64,000 nucleotides of DNA from Streptomyces caniscabiei (GTDB lineage: Bacteria > Actinomycetota > Actinomycetes > Streptomycetales > Streptomycetaceae), in contig NZ_JABXWI010000002.1 of the NCBI RefSeq assembly GCF_014930365.1, forward strand, positions 372,001 through 436,000, written 5' to 3'. Below the pieces are notes generated by a model. That model had not been told where the DNA came from. It saw only the letters and a program-made list of their open reading frames with translations, and did not search any database. Position 1 is the first letter of the stretch, and each line of letters starts with the position of its first letter. The position numbers and the translations under genes were made by a program. This document shows positions 1 to 8,107 of the stretch, piece by piece.

Positions 1-51
1 CGCTCGGCACGAGGCGCTCGCCGGTACGAAGCGATGAGGAGTGACGCGTAG

Positions 52-534
52 ATGACGATGGTGAGGAGCACGCTTCCCGAACCCGCCCGCCGGATCGCGG
101 GCGACGCGCTGCAGGAGAGCCTGGTGGATCTGCTGGGGCTCTCGCTGATCGGGAAGCAGGCCCACTGGAACATCGTGGGACCGAGGTTCCGTTCGATCCA
201 CCTCCAGCTCGACGAGGTGGTGTCCACGGCGCGGTCCTACGCCGACCAGGTCGCCGAGCGCGCGGCCGCGATCGGGGTTCCCCCGGACGGCCGGCCGGAG
301 ACCGTGGCGGCCCGGTTCGACCTCCAGGGGCCGAAGGAGGGCTGGCAGCGGGACACCGAGGTGGTGCGGCTGCTGGTGGAGACGCTGGAGGCCGCGATCG
401 GGCGGCTGCGGGAGCGGATCGAGGCGACCGAGGAGGCCGACAAGGTCACCCAGGACCTGCTGATCTCGCTGACCTACGAGTTGGAGAAGCAGCGCTGGAT
501 GTTCGAGGCCGAGAACTGGCCGCGCGAGGACTGA
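52..534 (+). CDS. dps: Dps-family DNA-binding ferritin-like protein
   Basis: A 160-residue four-helix ferritin-like protein of the Dps/starvation family, which stores iron, consumes peroxide and can coat DNA in the cytoplasm. The family signature is visible at residues 34-57: KQAHWNIVGPRF followed by SIHLQLDEV, giving the His, His, Asp and Glu ligands of the inter-subunit ferroxidase site. Length is normal for Dps. The C-terminus ends in an acidic tail without the Lys-rich extension used for DNA binding in E. coli, so DNA binding is uncertain. The start is the first ATG; a second ATG lies two codons on. It is monocistronic and converges on the amidohydrolase, from which a strong hairpin separates it. 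Confidence 0.92.
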   Translation: MTMVRSTLPEPARRIAGDALQESLVDLLGLSLIGKQAHWNIVGPRFRSIHLQLDEVVSTARSYADQVAERAAAIGVPPDGRPETVAARFDLQGPKEGWQRDTEVVRLLVETLEAAIGRLRERIEATEEADKVTQDLLISLTYELEKQRWMFEAENWPRED

Positions 535-611
535 CGGCGGCACGGCCCGCGACGCCGACGGCGCCGGGGCCGGCCACACCGGCCACCCCCGTCAGCCTCG
601 CCGATGACCGT

Positions 612-660
612 GGAGAGCCGGGCCCCCGACCGCGTACGGCGGTCGGGGGCCCGGCTCTCC
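612..660. terminator. Bidirectional intrinsic terminator hairpin
   Basis: A perfect 22-bp GC-rich inverted repeat (612-633 pairs with 639-660) with a 5-base loop, GTACG. It lies between the convergent dps and amidohydrolase genes. There is no T-run, as is usual in Streptomyces, and the symmetry would allow it to work in both directions. Confidence 0.8.
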
Positions 661-681
661 GGCGTGTCGCGCGGTGGTGCG

Positions 682-2043
682 TCAGGTGTCGCGCTTCCCG
701 GCCGCCACGGCCGACAGCAGCCGGTCGCGGGACTCCTCGACCAGGCGGCGGGCCCGGTCGACGTCGGCGAGGAGCCTGCCGTCGCGCTTGTGGACCACGC
801 CGTCGACGATGACCGTGTCCACGTTGGAGACGTCCGCGCCGAGCGTCACGGCGGCGGTCGCGTCGTGCACGGGCGCCATGTTGAGGGCGGTGGCGTCGAG
901 GGCGACGACATCGGCGCGCTTGCCGGGGGTGAGCGAGCCGGTACGGTCCTCCAGGCCCGCCACGTGGGCGCCGTTGAGAGTGGCGATCTCCAGCATCTGA
1001 CGCGCCGTCAACATGGTGGCGGGGACCGGCAGGTTGGCCTGCCAGCAATCGGCGTTGACCCGGGCGCGCTCGGCGCCGAAGGCGGCGCGGATCTGGGTGA
1101 ACATGTCACCGGGGACGGTGGTGACGACATCGATGCTCAGGGACGGCCGCAGTCCGTGTTCGATCGCCTGCATCACCGGCGGCCAGCCGTGGCCCATCTG
1201 GGTCTCGACCTGGGCGGCGATGGAGACCGTGCCGCCGCTGTCGGCGACCATCCGCCACTCGTCCTCGCCGAGGTAGCAGCAGTGGACGTAGGTCGTGTCG
1301 GGGCCGAGCAGGTCCATCTGGTGCAGGCGCCTGACCATGCCGAAGCGTCCGGCCAGACGTCCCATGGCGACGTGGACGGTGATCGGGACGTCCAGCTCGC
1401 GGGCGAGTCCCCACTCCTGCCTGACCACGTCGTCGGTGCAGAAGCCGGGGCCCCGGGTGGCCAGGGCCATGGTGAGGAGGCCGCCGTCGGAGGCGAAGTG
1501 CTCGGCACGGATCCGGCGTACGTCGTCGCCGGGCACCGCGATCTTGCTGTCGAACCAGTAGTCGGCGAGGGAGGTGTTGGCGCTGCCGTAGGCGTACTGG
1601 GCCCGGATGCCGGTCTCCCGCAGTGCCTGGAGCGCGGCGTCCGGGTGCTCGGGCGTGTTGTTGATGTGGGACCAGTCGACGAGGGTGGTGATGCCCGCGT
1701 TGAGGCACTCCAGGGTGCCGGCCAGGTTGCCCGCGTACACGTCCTCGGGCGTGTAGACGGGAGCGAAGGTGTCGAGGACGTCGACGAAGTAGTCGTCGAG
1801 GGTGGCGTCGGGGGCGCAGCCGCGGATCGGCGCCTCCCAGGTGTGGCGGTGGGTGTCGACGAAGCCGGGGATGAGGATACGGCCGGTCATGTCGAGCACC
1901 TCGGCGTCCACGTCCGCGTCGATCTCCGGCTCGACCGCCGTGATCGTGCCGTCCTCGATGAGGATGTCGCCCCGGGGCAGGTCACCGAGGGCCGGATCCA
2001 TGGTGACGAGATGGCCCGAGCGCAGGAGCATCCGTGTGGTCAT
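682..2043 (-). CDS. Amidohydrolase family protein (TrzA/AtzA/8-oxoguanine deaminase-like)
   Basis: A 453-residue metal-dependent hydrolase of the amidohydrolase superfamily, of the subtype that deaminates or dechlorinates N-heterocycles. The first metal-binding pair is in GFVDTHRHTWEAP (about residues 57-69). Further conserved positions are a His in VPITVHVAMG, a His pair in TYVHCCYL and the Asp in LSIDVV. The C-terminus carries the usual GSLTPGKRADVVALD segment that rebuilds the small beta domain. It lies 45 bases after the E1 beta gene on the same strand and is probably co-transcribed with it. The substrate cannot be read from sequence; guanine-, cytosine- or triazine-like rings are all possible. 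Confidence 0.85.
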   Translation of the reverse strand: MTTRMLLRSGHLVTMDPALGDLPRGDILIEDGTITAVEPEIDADVDAEVLDMTGRILIPGFVDTHRHTWEAPIRGCAPDATLDDYFVDVLDTFAPVYTPEDVYAGNLAGTLECLNAGITTLVDWSHINNTPEHPDAALQALRETGIRAQYAYGSANTSLADYWFDSKIAVPGDDVRRIRAEHFASDGGLLTMALATRGPGFCTDDVVRQEWGLARELDVPITVHVAMGRLAGRFGMVRRLHQMDLLGPDTTYVHCCYLGEDEWRMVADSGGTVSIAAQVETQMGHGWPPVMQAIEHGLRPSLSIDVVTTVPGDMFTQIRAAFGAERARVNADCWQANLPVPATMLTARQMLEIATLNGAHVAGLEDRTGSLTPGKRADVVALDATALNMAPVHDATAAVTLGADVSNVDTVIVDGVVHKRDGRLLADVDRARRLVEESRDRLLSAVAAGKRDT

Positions 2044-2088
2044 CGCCGTTCCTCCCAGAGGTGGTTCCGTTTGAAAGCTGACGGAGTG

Positions 2089-3069
2089 TCAGTATGCGGT
2101 GAGGTCACGGACCGTCCCCATGACCCGGCCGACGGTGGGGACGACCCGCTGCTCCAGGGTGTCGGCGCACGGCAGCGGCACGCACTCCCCCGCCACCCGC
2201 CGTACGGGCGCGTCGAGCAGGCCGAAGCCCTCGTCGGCGACGATCGAGACGAGTGTGCCGCCCCAGCCGCCCTGGTACGGGTTCTCCTCGACGGTCACCA
2301 GGCGCGAGGTGCGCGCCAGCGAGCCGAGGACGGTGGCCGCGTCGAGGGGGACCAGGGTGCGCAGGTCGACGACCTCGGCGTCGACGCCCTCCTCCGCCAG
2401 CAGCCGGGCGGCTTCGAGCGCGACGGGGACCATGGCGGCGAGCGCGACGACGGTGATGTCCCGGCCCGGCCGGACGACGCGGGCGCGCCCCAGTTCGACG
2501 AGATGGTCCGGCGGCGCCGGCGGGCCTTGCGTGGCGTGGAGGGCCTTGTGCTCGAAGAAGACCACCGGGTCGTCGCTGCGGACGGCGGCCGCCAGCATGC
2601 CGACGACGTCGGCGGGTGTCGACGGTGCGGCGATCTTCAGGCCGGGGACGGTCAGCGCCCAGTTCTCGGTGGCTTGGGAGTGCTGGGCGCCGAGGCCGAG
2701 GCCGCCGCCGTTGGCGGTGCGCACCACGAGCGGCACGGTGACCTGACCGCCCGTCACATAGCGTGCCTTGGGGATCTCGTTGGCGAGGTAGTCCCAGCAA
2801 CAGGCCAGGAAGTCGGAGAACATGATCTCGACGACCGGGCGGGTCCCGGTCATCGCGGCACCCATCGCCGCGCCCAGGACGGCCTGTTCGGAGATCGGCG
2901 TGTCCCACACCCGTTGCGGCCCGAACTCCTTGAGCAGTCCGGCGGTCGTCCTGAACACTCCCTGGGCCTCGGCGATGTCCCGACCGAGGCAGACCACGGT
3001 CGGATCGCGCCGCATCTCCCGGGCCAGCCCCTCCGCGACCGCCTCGCGATAGGTGATCATGTCCGCCAT
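2089..3069 (-). CDS. 2-oxoacid dehydrogenase E1 component, beta subunit
   Basis: A 326-residue transketolase-like beta subunit of a thiamine-diphosphate 2-oxoacid dehydrogenase (pyruvate, acetoin or branched-chain type). Family features are the N-terminal MITYREAVAEGLAREM, the conserved PISEQAVLGAAMGAAMTG segment that helps bind cofactor, and the C-terminal transketolase domain with VTVEEN. The ATG at 3069 was chosen because it overlaps the end of the alpha gene by 13 bases and gives the normal family length; the frame stays open further upstream but that reading is out of register with alpha. With alpha it would form the alpha2beta2 E1. No E2 lipoyl-transferase or E3 gene is nearby, so the acceptor is unknown. 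Confidence 0.9.
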   Translation of the reverse strand: MADMITYREAVAEGLAREMRRDPTVVCLGRDIAEAQGVFRTTAGLLKEFGPQRVWDTPISEQAVLGAAMGAAMTGTRPVVEIMFSDFLACCWDYLANEIPKARYVTGGQVTVPLVVRTANGGGLGLGAQHSQATENWALTVPGLKIAAPSTPADVVGMLAAAVRSDDPVVFFEHKALHATQGPPAPPDHLVELGRARVVRPGRDITVVALAAMVPVALEAARLLAEEGVDAEVVDLRTLVPLDAATVLGSLARTSRLVTVEENPYQGGWGGTLVSIVADEGFGLLDAPVRRVAGECVPLPCADTLEQRVVPTVGRVMGTVRDLTAY

Positions 3070-4163
3070 GCGGCACCTCCGTCGGCCCATACGTCGGTGA
3101 GCGCCTCGGCGGGGTCGGGCCCGGGTGCCCGCTCGGCCGCCTCGACGGCCCGGGCGACCGTCCGCTCGACGCGCGCGTCGACGTCGAGGGTGGACTCGCC
3201 GAGGGCGGCGAGCCGGGCCCGGGCCAGGTCGAGCGGGTCGTGCCTCAGCCAGTGGGCGACCTCGTCGGCCGGGCGGTACGTGCCGGGGTCGGCCCTGCTG
3301 TGCCCGTAGTGCCGGTACGTCCGCGCCTCCAGCAGTCCGGGCCCCTCCCCCGCCCGGGCCCGGTCCGCGAGTCTGGCCACCGCCCGCCGCACCAGCACCA
3401 CGTCGTTGCCGTCGACGACCTCGCCGTCGAGGCCGTACGCCGGTGCCCGGTCGGCGGCGGGCCGGGGCACAGCGGTGACGTCGGCGGTGGGCGTGTACTC
3501 CATGTACAGGTTGTTCTCGCAGACGAACAGCACCGGCAGTCTCCACACGGCCGCCAGGTTGAGCGCCTCGTGGAAGGCACCGACGTTGGTGGCGCCGTCG
3601 CCGAAGAAGGCCACCGCGATCCGGTCGGTGCCGCGCAGCCGGGCGGACCAGGCGGCGCCGACGGCCATGGGGAGGTGGGCGCCGACGACGGCGTACGAGC
3701 CGAGCATGCCGACCGAGGCCTTGGTGAGGTGCGTCGATCCGCCCTTGCCCCGGCACAACCCGGTGGCCCTGCCCATGAGTTCGGCGAGGCACTCCTCGGG
3801 GGTCGCGCCCCGGGCGAGGGCGTGGTGGTGGCCCCGGTAGGTGGCGAAGACGTAGTCGTCGGGGCGCAGGGCGGCGCTCGCGCCGACGGCCACGGCCTCG
3901 TGCCCGGCGGCGAGGTGGGTGGCGCCCTTGACCGGCCCGGCGAGGGACAGGGCGTGGGCGGCCTGCTCGGTGCGGCGGATGAGGGCCATCCGCTCGTACA
4001 GCGCGAGGAGTCGGCCGGCGTCCACCTCGTCGAGGTCGCCGTCGAGGTGCGCCGGGGTGCCCGTCGTGATCCTCGGGTCGTCGGGATCATCCAGATCGTC
4101 GGGGTCCTCCGCGTCGTCCGGATCATCCGGGTCGTCGAGGTTCTCCAGACCGTCGGCCATCAT
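3057..4163 (-). CDS. 2-oxoacid dehydrogenase E1 component, alpha subunit
   Basis: A 368-residue alpha subunit that decarboxylates a 2-oxo acid using thiamine diphosphate. The cofactor motif starts at GDGATNVGAFHEALNLA and ends about 30 residues later at ENN (about residues 188-218), and the active-site loop is YRHYGHSRADPG. The first 30 residues are an odd acidic stretch built of Asp-Asp-Pro units, absent from typical E1 alpha proteins, encoded by a short imperfect repeat; the catalytic part begins around residue 40. The stop overlaps the beta start, implying translational coupling. It is the first gene of the alpha-beta-amidohydrolase set. Confidence 0.9.
   Translation of the reverse strand: MMADGLENLDDPDDPDDAEDPDDLDDPDDPRITTGTPAHLDGDLDEVDAGRLLALYERMALIRRTEQAAHALSLAGPVKGATHLAAGHEAVAVGASAALRPDDYVFATYRGHHHALARGATPEECLAELMGRATGLCRGKGGSTHLTKASVGMLGSYAVVGAHLPMAVGAAWSARLRGTDRIAVAFFGDGATNVGAFHEALNLAAVWRLPVLFVCENNLYMEYTPTADVTAVPRPAADRAPAYGLDGEVVDGNDVVLVRRAVARLADRARAGEGPGLLEARTYRHYGHSRADPGTYRPADEVAHWLRHDPLDLARARLAALGESTLDVDARVERTVARAVEAAERAPGPDPAEALTDVWADGGAAWRT
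4078..4147 (-). repeat. In-gene repeat encoding an acidic Asp-Pro tract
   Basis: An imperfect tandem of GGATCATCC/GGATCGTCG-like units (as read on the plus strand) encodes the DDPDD-rich N-terminal tail of the E1 alpha protein. It looks like a slippage-type expansion within coding sequence. Confidence 0.55.
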
Positions 4164-4445
4164 GTGCTCCCGTCCGGACGGGTGTCGAGGTGCGCCTGGG
4201 CCTCGCGTCGGGCGAAGAGGTGCGGATCGCCACGGCGACCACTCCCATCACTGCGGAGTGAACGACCGCGCGGGGCGGGTGTCAAGCGCCCCTGGACGCG
4301 AACCGGACACCGGCGGCCGGCTCGCGGCCGTCGTCCCGGTGACGGTGCGCCGCCCGCGCCCACCCGCGCCGCCCCTGCCGTACGGCTGCCCGGAGCCGAC
4401 GAGAGGGAGGGGATGCAGGGGCGGGCGGGCGTCGGGCAGCGGTGG
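4164..4445. other. Upstream region of the E1 operon, no gene seen
   Basis: About 280 bases of GC-rich sequence with no convincing coding frame. It should hold the promoter of the reverse-strand E1 alpha gene. A short inverted repeat, CACTCC-N9-GGAGTG (4240-4260), could be an operator, but its arms are too short to be sure. Confidence 0.4.
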
Positions 4446-4632
4446 GCCCTAGGGCGTGTTGCGAAAGTCCCGTCGTTCGCCCGAAGGGCGGGCCTCGCGG
4501 CGTCAGGTGCGTGCTCTCGGCGTGCCGGGCGGAAGCCCTCGTACTGGATGTACTTGGGCTTTCGCCCGGCGCGGCGAGAGTGCGTGCATGGCGTCGCGAG
4601 GCAGGCGGGACTTTCGCAACACGCCCTAGGGC
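4446..4632. mobile_element. MITE-like 187-bp hairpin element
   Basis: The ends are a perfect 27-bp inverted repeat (4446-4472 and 4606-4632) starting GCCCTAGGGCGTGTTGCGAA. Inside, a second arm pair (about 4493-4520 and 4570-4597) and a third around GTACTGGATGTAC (4541-4553) continue the symmetry, so nearly the whole element can fold into one long imperfect hairpin. There is no transposase. Size, terminal repeats and foldback design fit a non-autonomous miniature transposable or REP-like element. The tips themselves contain the palindrome CCTAGG. Its right tip contributes the TAG stop of the adjoining monooxygenase gene, so it may also serve as that operon's terminator. Confidence 0.75.
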
Positions 4633-6011
4633 AGTGGGTGCGGTTGCCGGTCCAGGCCCAGGTGGTCGCGGAGGGTGGTGCCCTCGTAGTCCGTGCGGAA
4701 GACGCCCTGCTCCTGGAGGAGGGGGACGACCTTGTCGGCGAAGGGGTCGAGGCCGGTCGGGGTGATGTGGGGGACGAGGATGAAGCCGTCGGCGGCGTCG
4801 GACTGGACGTAGTCGTTGATGGTCCGCGCGACGGTCTCCGGCGAACCGACGAAGCTCTGGCGGTTGCCGGTCTCGATGACGAGGTCACGGATGGACCAGC
4901 CGTTGGCGGCGGCCAGCTCCCGCCACTCCCGGGCGGTCGCCAACGGGTCCCGGTACATGCGCACCTGGGCGCGGCCCTTGGAGATGTGCGTGTCGCCGGT
5001 GTCCGGATCGATGTCGGGGAGCGGGCCGTCGGGGTCGTAGGAGGACAGGTCCCGGTTCCAGACGAACTCCAGATGCTTGATGGCGGTGGCGCCGCTGACC
5101 TGGAGACGCCGTACCTCCCTGGCGAGTTCGGCGGCCTCGGCGTCGGTGTCGCCCAGCACGAAGGTGGCCGCGGGCAGGATCAGCAGTTGGTCGGGGCGGC
5201 GGCCGTGGCGGGCGAGGCGGTTCTTGACGTCGGTGTAGAAGGCCCGCCCGGCGTCCAGGCTCGCGTACCGGCTGAAGATGGCGTCGGCGCTCGACGCGGC
5301 GAACTCGCGGCCCTCCTCGGAGTCTCCCGCCTGGAAGATCACGGGCCTGCCCTGCGGTGAGCGCGGGACGTTGAACCGGCCCTCGATGTCGAAGTGCCGG
5401 CCGGAGTGGACGAACGCGCCGGCCTTCGCGTCCCGCAGGAAGACGCCCGACTCCTGGTCGGCGACGATCTCGTCCCCGTCCCAGGAGTCGAAGAGTTCGG
5501 TCGCCGTGGCCAGGAACTCCTTGGCCCGGGAGTACCGCTCCTCCTGCGGCAGGAATCCGCCCCGGCGGAAGTTCTCACCGGTGAAGGCGTCCCAGGAGGT
5601 GACGACGTTCCACGCGGCGCGCCCGTCGGAGAGGTGGTCGAGGCTCGCGAACTGGCGGGCCACCTCGTACGGCTCGTTGAAGGTGGAGTTGATGGTGCCG
5701 GTCAGCCCGAGGTGTTCGGTGACGGCGGCGAGCGCGGCGAGGACGGTGAAGGTGTCGGGGCGGCCGACGACGTCCAGGTCATAGATCTTTCCGCCCTGTT
5801 CGCGCAGCCGCAGGCCCTCCGCGAGGAACAGGAAGTCGAACTTGGCGCGTTCGGCGGTGCGGGCGAAGTGCGCGAAGGAGCTGAAATCGATGTGGCTGCC
5901 GGCCTCGGGGTCGCTCCACACGGTGGTGTTGTTGACGCCGGGGAAGTGGGCGGCCAGGTGGATCTGCTTCAGCGGCTTCGTGGAGTCCGTGGACTTCAGG
6001 GGCTTGCTCAT
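4626..6011 (-). CDS. NtaA/SnaA/DszA-type FMN-dependent monooxygenase
   Basis: A 461-residue bacterial luciferase-like (LLM) flavin monooxygenase of the nitrilotriacetate/dibenzothiophene-sulfone/CmoJ branch. Family segments are KQIHLAAHFPG at the start, WSDPEAGSHIDF, the FLAEGLRLRE flavin region, GRAAWNVVTS, RYSRAKEF, FQAGDSEEGREFAA and the C-terminal GFILVPH. Such enzymes use reduced FMN supplied by a separate reductase to cleave C-S or C-N bonds. The ATG at 6011 fits the family length. It is the last gene of the organosulfur operon, and its stop codon lies in the terminal repeat of the hairpin element. By analogy with Bacillus YtnJ/CmoJ it would oxidise N-acetylated S-alkylcysteine; that role is inferred. 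Confidence 0.88.
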   Translation of the reverse strand: MSKPLKSTDSTKPLKQIHLAAHFPGVNNTTVWSDPEAGSHIDFSSFAHFARTAERAKFDFLFLAEGLRLREQGGKIYDLDVVGRPDTFTVLAALAAVTEHLGLTGTINSTFNEPYEVARQFASLDHLSDGRAAWNVVTSWDAFTGENFRRGGFLPQEERYSRAKEFLATATELFDSWDGDEIVADQESGVFLRDAKAGAFVHSGRHFDIEGRFNVPRSPQGRPVIFQAGDSEEGREFAASSADAIFSRYASLDAGRAFYTDVKNRLARHGRRPDQLLILPAATFVLGDTDAEAAELAREVRRLQVSGATAIKHLEFVWNRDLSSYDPDGPLPDIDPDTGDTHISKGRAQVRMYRDPLATAREWRELAAANGWSIRDLVIETGNRQSFVGSPETVARTINDYVQSDAADGFILVPHITPTGLDPFADKVVPLLQEQGVFRTDYEGTTLRDHLGLDRQPHPLP

Positions 6012-6034
6012 GGGGTGGGTGTCTCCCGTCCGGC

Positions 6035-7309
6035 TCAGGCCGTCGTGGCGGCGTAGCGATTGGCGGGGCGGGCCAGGCCCAGCAGGCCCCGCAGGGTGTC
6101 GGCCTCGTAGCCGCGTCGGAAGGCGGCCCGGCGCTGGAGTTCGGGGACCAGACCTCGGGTGATCGCGGGGAGGTCGTGGCCGAGGACGGCGGGGCGCAGC
6201 CGGAAGCCGGACAGCCCGGCGCTCGCCAACTCCTGCAGACGGTCGGCCAGTTGGATCGGTGTGCCGGTGAAGATCGGTGCGTCGCTGCGGTACTTCTCGC
6301 CGGCGAGGGCGTCGAGGCGCTCCCGGCGGGCCGCCGCCTCGGCCGGGTCGTCGTCGAGGAAGACCACCAGGTCGCCGAAGATGTGCAGTCGCTCCTCGGC
6401 GCGCCCGGCGGAGCTCTGTTCCGCGCGGATCTCGGCGACGATCGTGCGGGCCTGGCCGGTGTCGTGCGCGGTGACGTAGCCGACGTCGGCCTGGCGGGCC
6501 ACCAGTCGGTAGGGGACGGTGTCGTGGGCGAGCGCGGTCACGACGGGCTGGCCCTGCGGCGGGCGGGGGGTGATGGAGGGGCCCTTGACGCTGAAGTGGC
6601 GGCCCTCGAAGTCGATGTAGTGCAGCTTGTCGGTGTCGATGAACCGGCCGGTGGCCACGTCCCGGATCTCGGCGTCGTCCTCCCAGCTGTCCCAGAGGCG
6701 GCGCACGACCTCGACGTGGTCGGCGGCCTCGTCGAACAGTTCGTTCACCGTCTCCCGGGCGTCCGGGCTGTCGTAGGCCTCGATGCGCGGAAGGGTCCGG
6801 CGGCCGAAGTGGGCCGCCTCGTTCGGCCGGGCGGTGATCTGCACCCGGAGACCGGCGCGGCCGGAGCTGACGTGGTCGAGGGTGGCGATCGCCTTGGAGA
6901 TGTGGAAGGGCTCGGTGTGGGTGGCCACGACGGTCGGCACGATGCCTATGTGCCGGGTGAGCGGGGCGATCCGGGCCGCGATCAGGACGGCGTCCAGGCG
7001 GCCGCGGACCTGGTCGGTGCGTTCGTCGGGGTCGAGGAAGTGCGAGGACTGGGGGCCGAGACCGTCCTCCAGGGTCACGAAGTCGAGCAGTCCGCGCTCG
7101 GCCTCGGCGACGAGGTCGGCCCAGTACCCGGCGGTGAACACCGCACGGGGCCGGGCCGTCGGCTCGCGCCAGGAGGCGGGGTGCCATCCGGTGCCGTCGA
7201 GGGCGACCGCGAGGTGCAGTTCGGAGGAGGGCGCGGTGGAGGAGAAGGACGGGGAGGAGGGGGTGGGGGTTGCTGGGGACACGGGTGGGTGCCTTCCTAG
7301 GAAGTTCAT
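6035..7309 (-). CDS. LLM-class flavin-dependent oxidoreductase
   Basis: A 424-residue luciferase-like monooxygenase, clearly a second and different LLM enzyme. Recognisable blocks are the start of the TIM barrel (ELHLAVALDGTGWHPASWRE), LDFVTLEDGLGPQ, the HISKAIATLDHVSSGRAGL segment typical of the family, and FTGTPIQLADRLQEL near the end. The first 28 residues are a Ser/Pro-rich tail, so the true start may be slightly inside. Its start overlaps the stop of the acetyltransferase gene by 4 bases and 23 bases separate it from the NtaA-type gene. It probably acts in the same organosulfur pathway as YtmO-like proteins do in Bacillus; the exact substrate is unknown. Confidence 0.85.
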   Translation of the reverse strand: MNFLGRHPPVSPATPTPSSPSFSSTAPSSELHLAVALDGTGWHPASWREPTARPRAVFTAGYWADLVAEAERGLLDFVTLEDGLGPQSSHFLDPDERTDQVRGRLDAVLIAARIAPLTRHIGIVPTVVATHTEPFHISKAIATLDHVSSGRAGLRVQITARPNEAAHFGRRTLPRIEAYDSPDARETVNELFDEAADHVEVVRRLWDSWEDDAEIRDVATGRFIDTDKLHYIDFEGRHFSVKGPSITPRPPQGQPVVTALAHDTVPYRLVARQADVGYVTAHDTGQARTIVAEIRAEQSSAGRAEERLHIFGDLVVFLDDDPAEAAARRERLDALAGEKYRSDAPIFTGTPIQLADRLQELASAGLSGFRLRPAVLGHDLPAITRGLVPELQRRAAFRRGYEADTLRGLLGLARPANRYAATTA

Positions 7310-8049
7310 ACGGTCCTCGCGGGAGGTGTTCCGGGGCTCCGGACCGTGCGGATGGTGGAGCTGCGGCGCAGGGTGAAGCCGATGGACTCGTAGAGCCGGA
7401 TCGCCGGGAGGTTGTCCGCGGAGGCGTGCAGGAAAGGGGTGTCGCCGCGTGCGCGGATGCCGGCGGCGACGGCGCGGACCAGCCGCGTGGCGAGGCCCCG
7501 GCCGCGGTACTCCGGGTCGGTGCAGACGGCGCTGATCTCGGTCCAGCCGGGCGGGTGGAGCCTTTCACCGGCCATGGCGACCAGCCGGCCGCCGTCCCGG
7601 ACACCGAGATAGGTGCCCATGTCGACGGTCCGTTTCAGGAAGGGGCCGGGTCCGGTGCGGGCGACCAGGTCCAGGATCTCGGGGACGTCGTCGAGTCCGA
7701 GCCGTACGGCCTCGGGCGCGGGTTCGGCCCGCAGGGCGGTGTCCACCAGCTGGACACCCTGTCCACCGCCGAGCACCTCCCAGCCGTCCGGGACCGCGCC
7801 GACCGGTTTTACCCGGACGACGGCCCCCGGGCCGACGAGTGTGTGCAGGTCGGCCCAGGCCGCGGGGTCCTCCGGATCGGCGAGGGCGGCGAAGGCGTAG
7901 ACGTCGGCCGGGTAGCGGGCGGCGGCGCCGACCCGTTCGGCGAAGGAGGCGTGCGGGCCATCGAGGGAGGTCCAGACGGCGTTGTCGAGGACCGATGTGT
8001 CCCCTGCGAGCGGGGCTCCGCCCCCGTGGAGGTCGGTCTGATGGGCCAC
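7306..8049 (-). CDS. GNAT family N-acetyltransferase
   Basis: A 247-residue acetyltransferase with a C-terminal FR47-like GNAT fold. The acetyl-CoA loop is VCTDPEYRGRGLATRLVRAV (about residues 173-192), followed by the usual FLHASADNLPAIRLYESIGF. The N-terminal 120 residues form a less conserved lobe, also seen in FR47-type proteins. Placed between an amino-acid-type importer and two LLM monooxygenases, it matches the position of SnaB/YtmI/YxeL in Bacillus, which N-acetylates S-modified cysteines before oxidative C-S cleavage. That substrate is inferred from context. The stop is coupled to the following monooxygenase by a 4-base overlap. Confidence 0.85.
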   Translation of the reverse strand: MAHQTDLHGGGAPLAGDTSVLDNAVWTSLDGPHASFAERVGAAARYPADVYAFAALADPEDPAAWADLHTLVGPGAVVRVKPVGAVPDGWEVLGGGQGVQLVDTALRAEPAPEAVRLGLDDVPEILDLVARTGPGPFLKRTVDMGTYLGVRDGGRLVAMAGERLHPPGWTEISAVCTDPEYRGRGLATRLVRAVAAGIRARGDTPFLHASADNLPAIRLYESIGFTLRRSSTIRTVRSPGTPPARTV

Positions 8050-8107
8050 GGGGGCGGAGTCCTCTCCTCGGTCAACGGGCTCGTCCTGTAAGCGGGGTGA
8101 CGGACGG

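Noticed and set aside
604..3309. A 901-codon forward frame across the amidohydrolase and E1 genes
   Set aside because: It is an antisense reading of high-GC coding sequence, with no family motif and composition typical of shadow frames.
4446..4632. A riboswitch or structured regulatory RNA
   Set aside because: The perfect terminal repeats and full foldback symmetry fit a transposable-type element better, and it lies downstream of a gene rather than in a leader.
4626..7604. A single 992-residue fusion of both LLM monooxygenases
   Set aside because: The upstream part is an out-of-frame reading of the second LLM gene; the NtaA-type protein starts normally at 6011.
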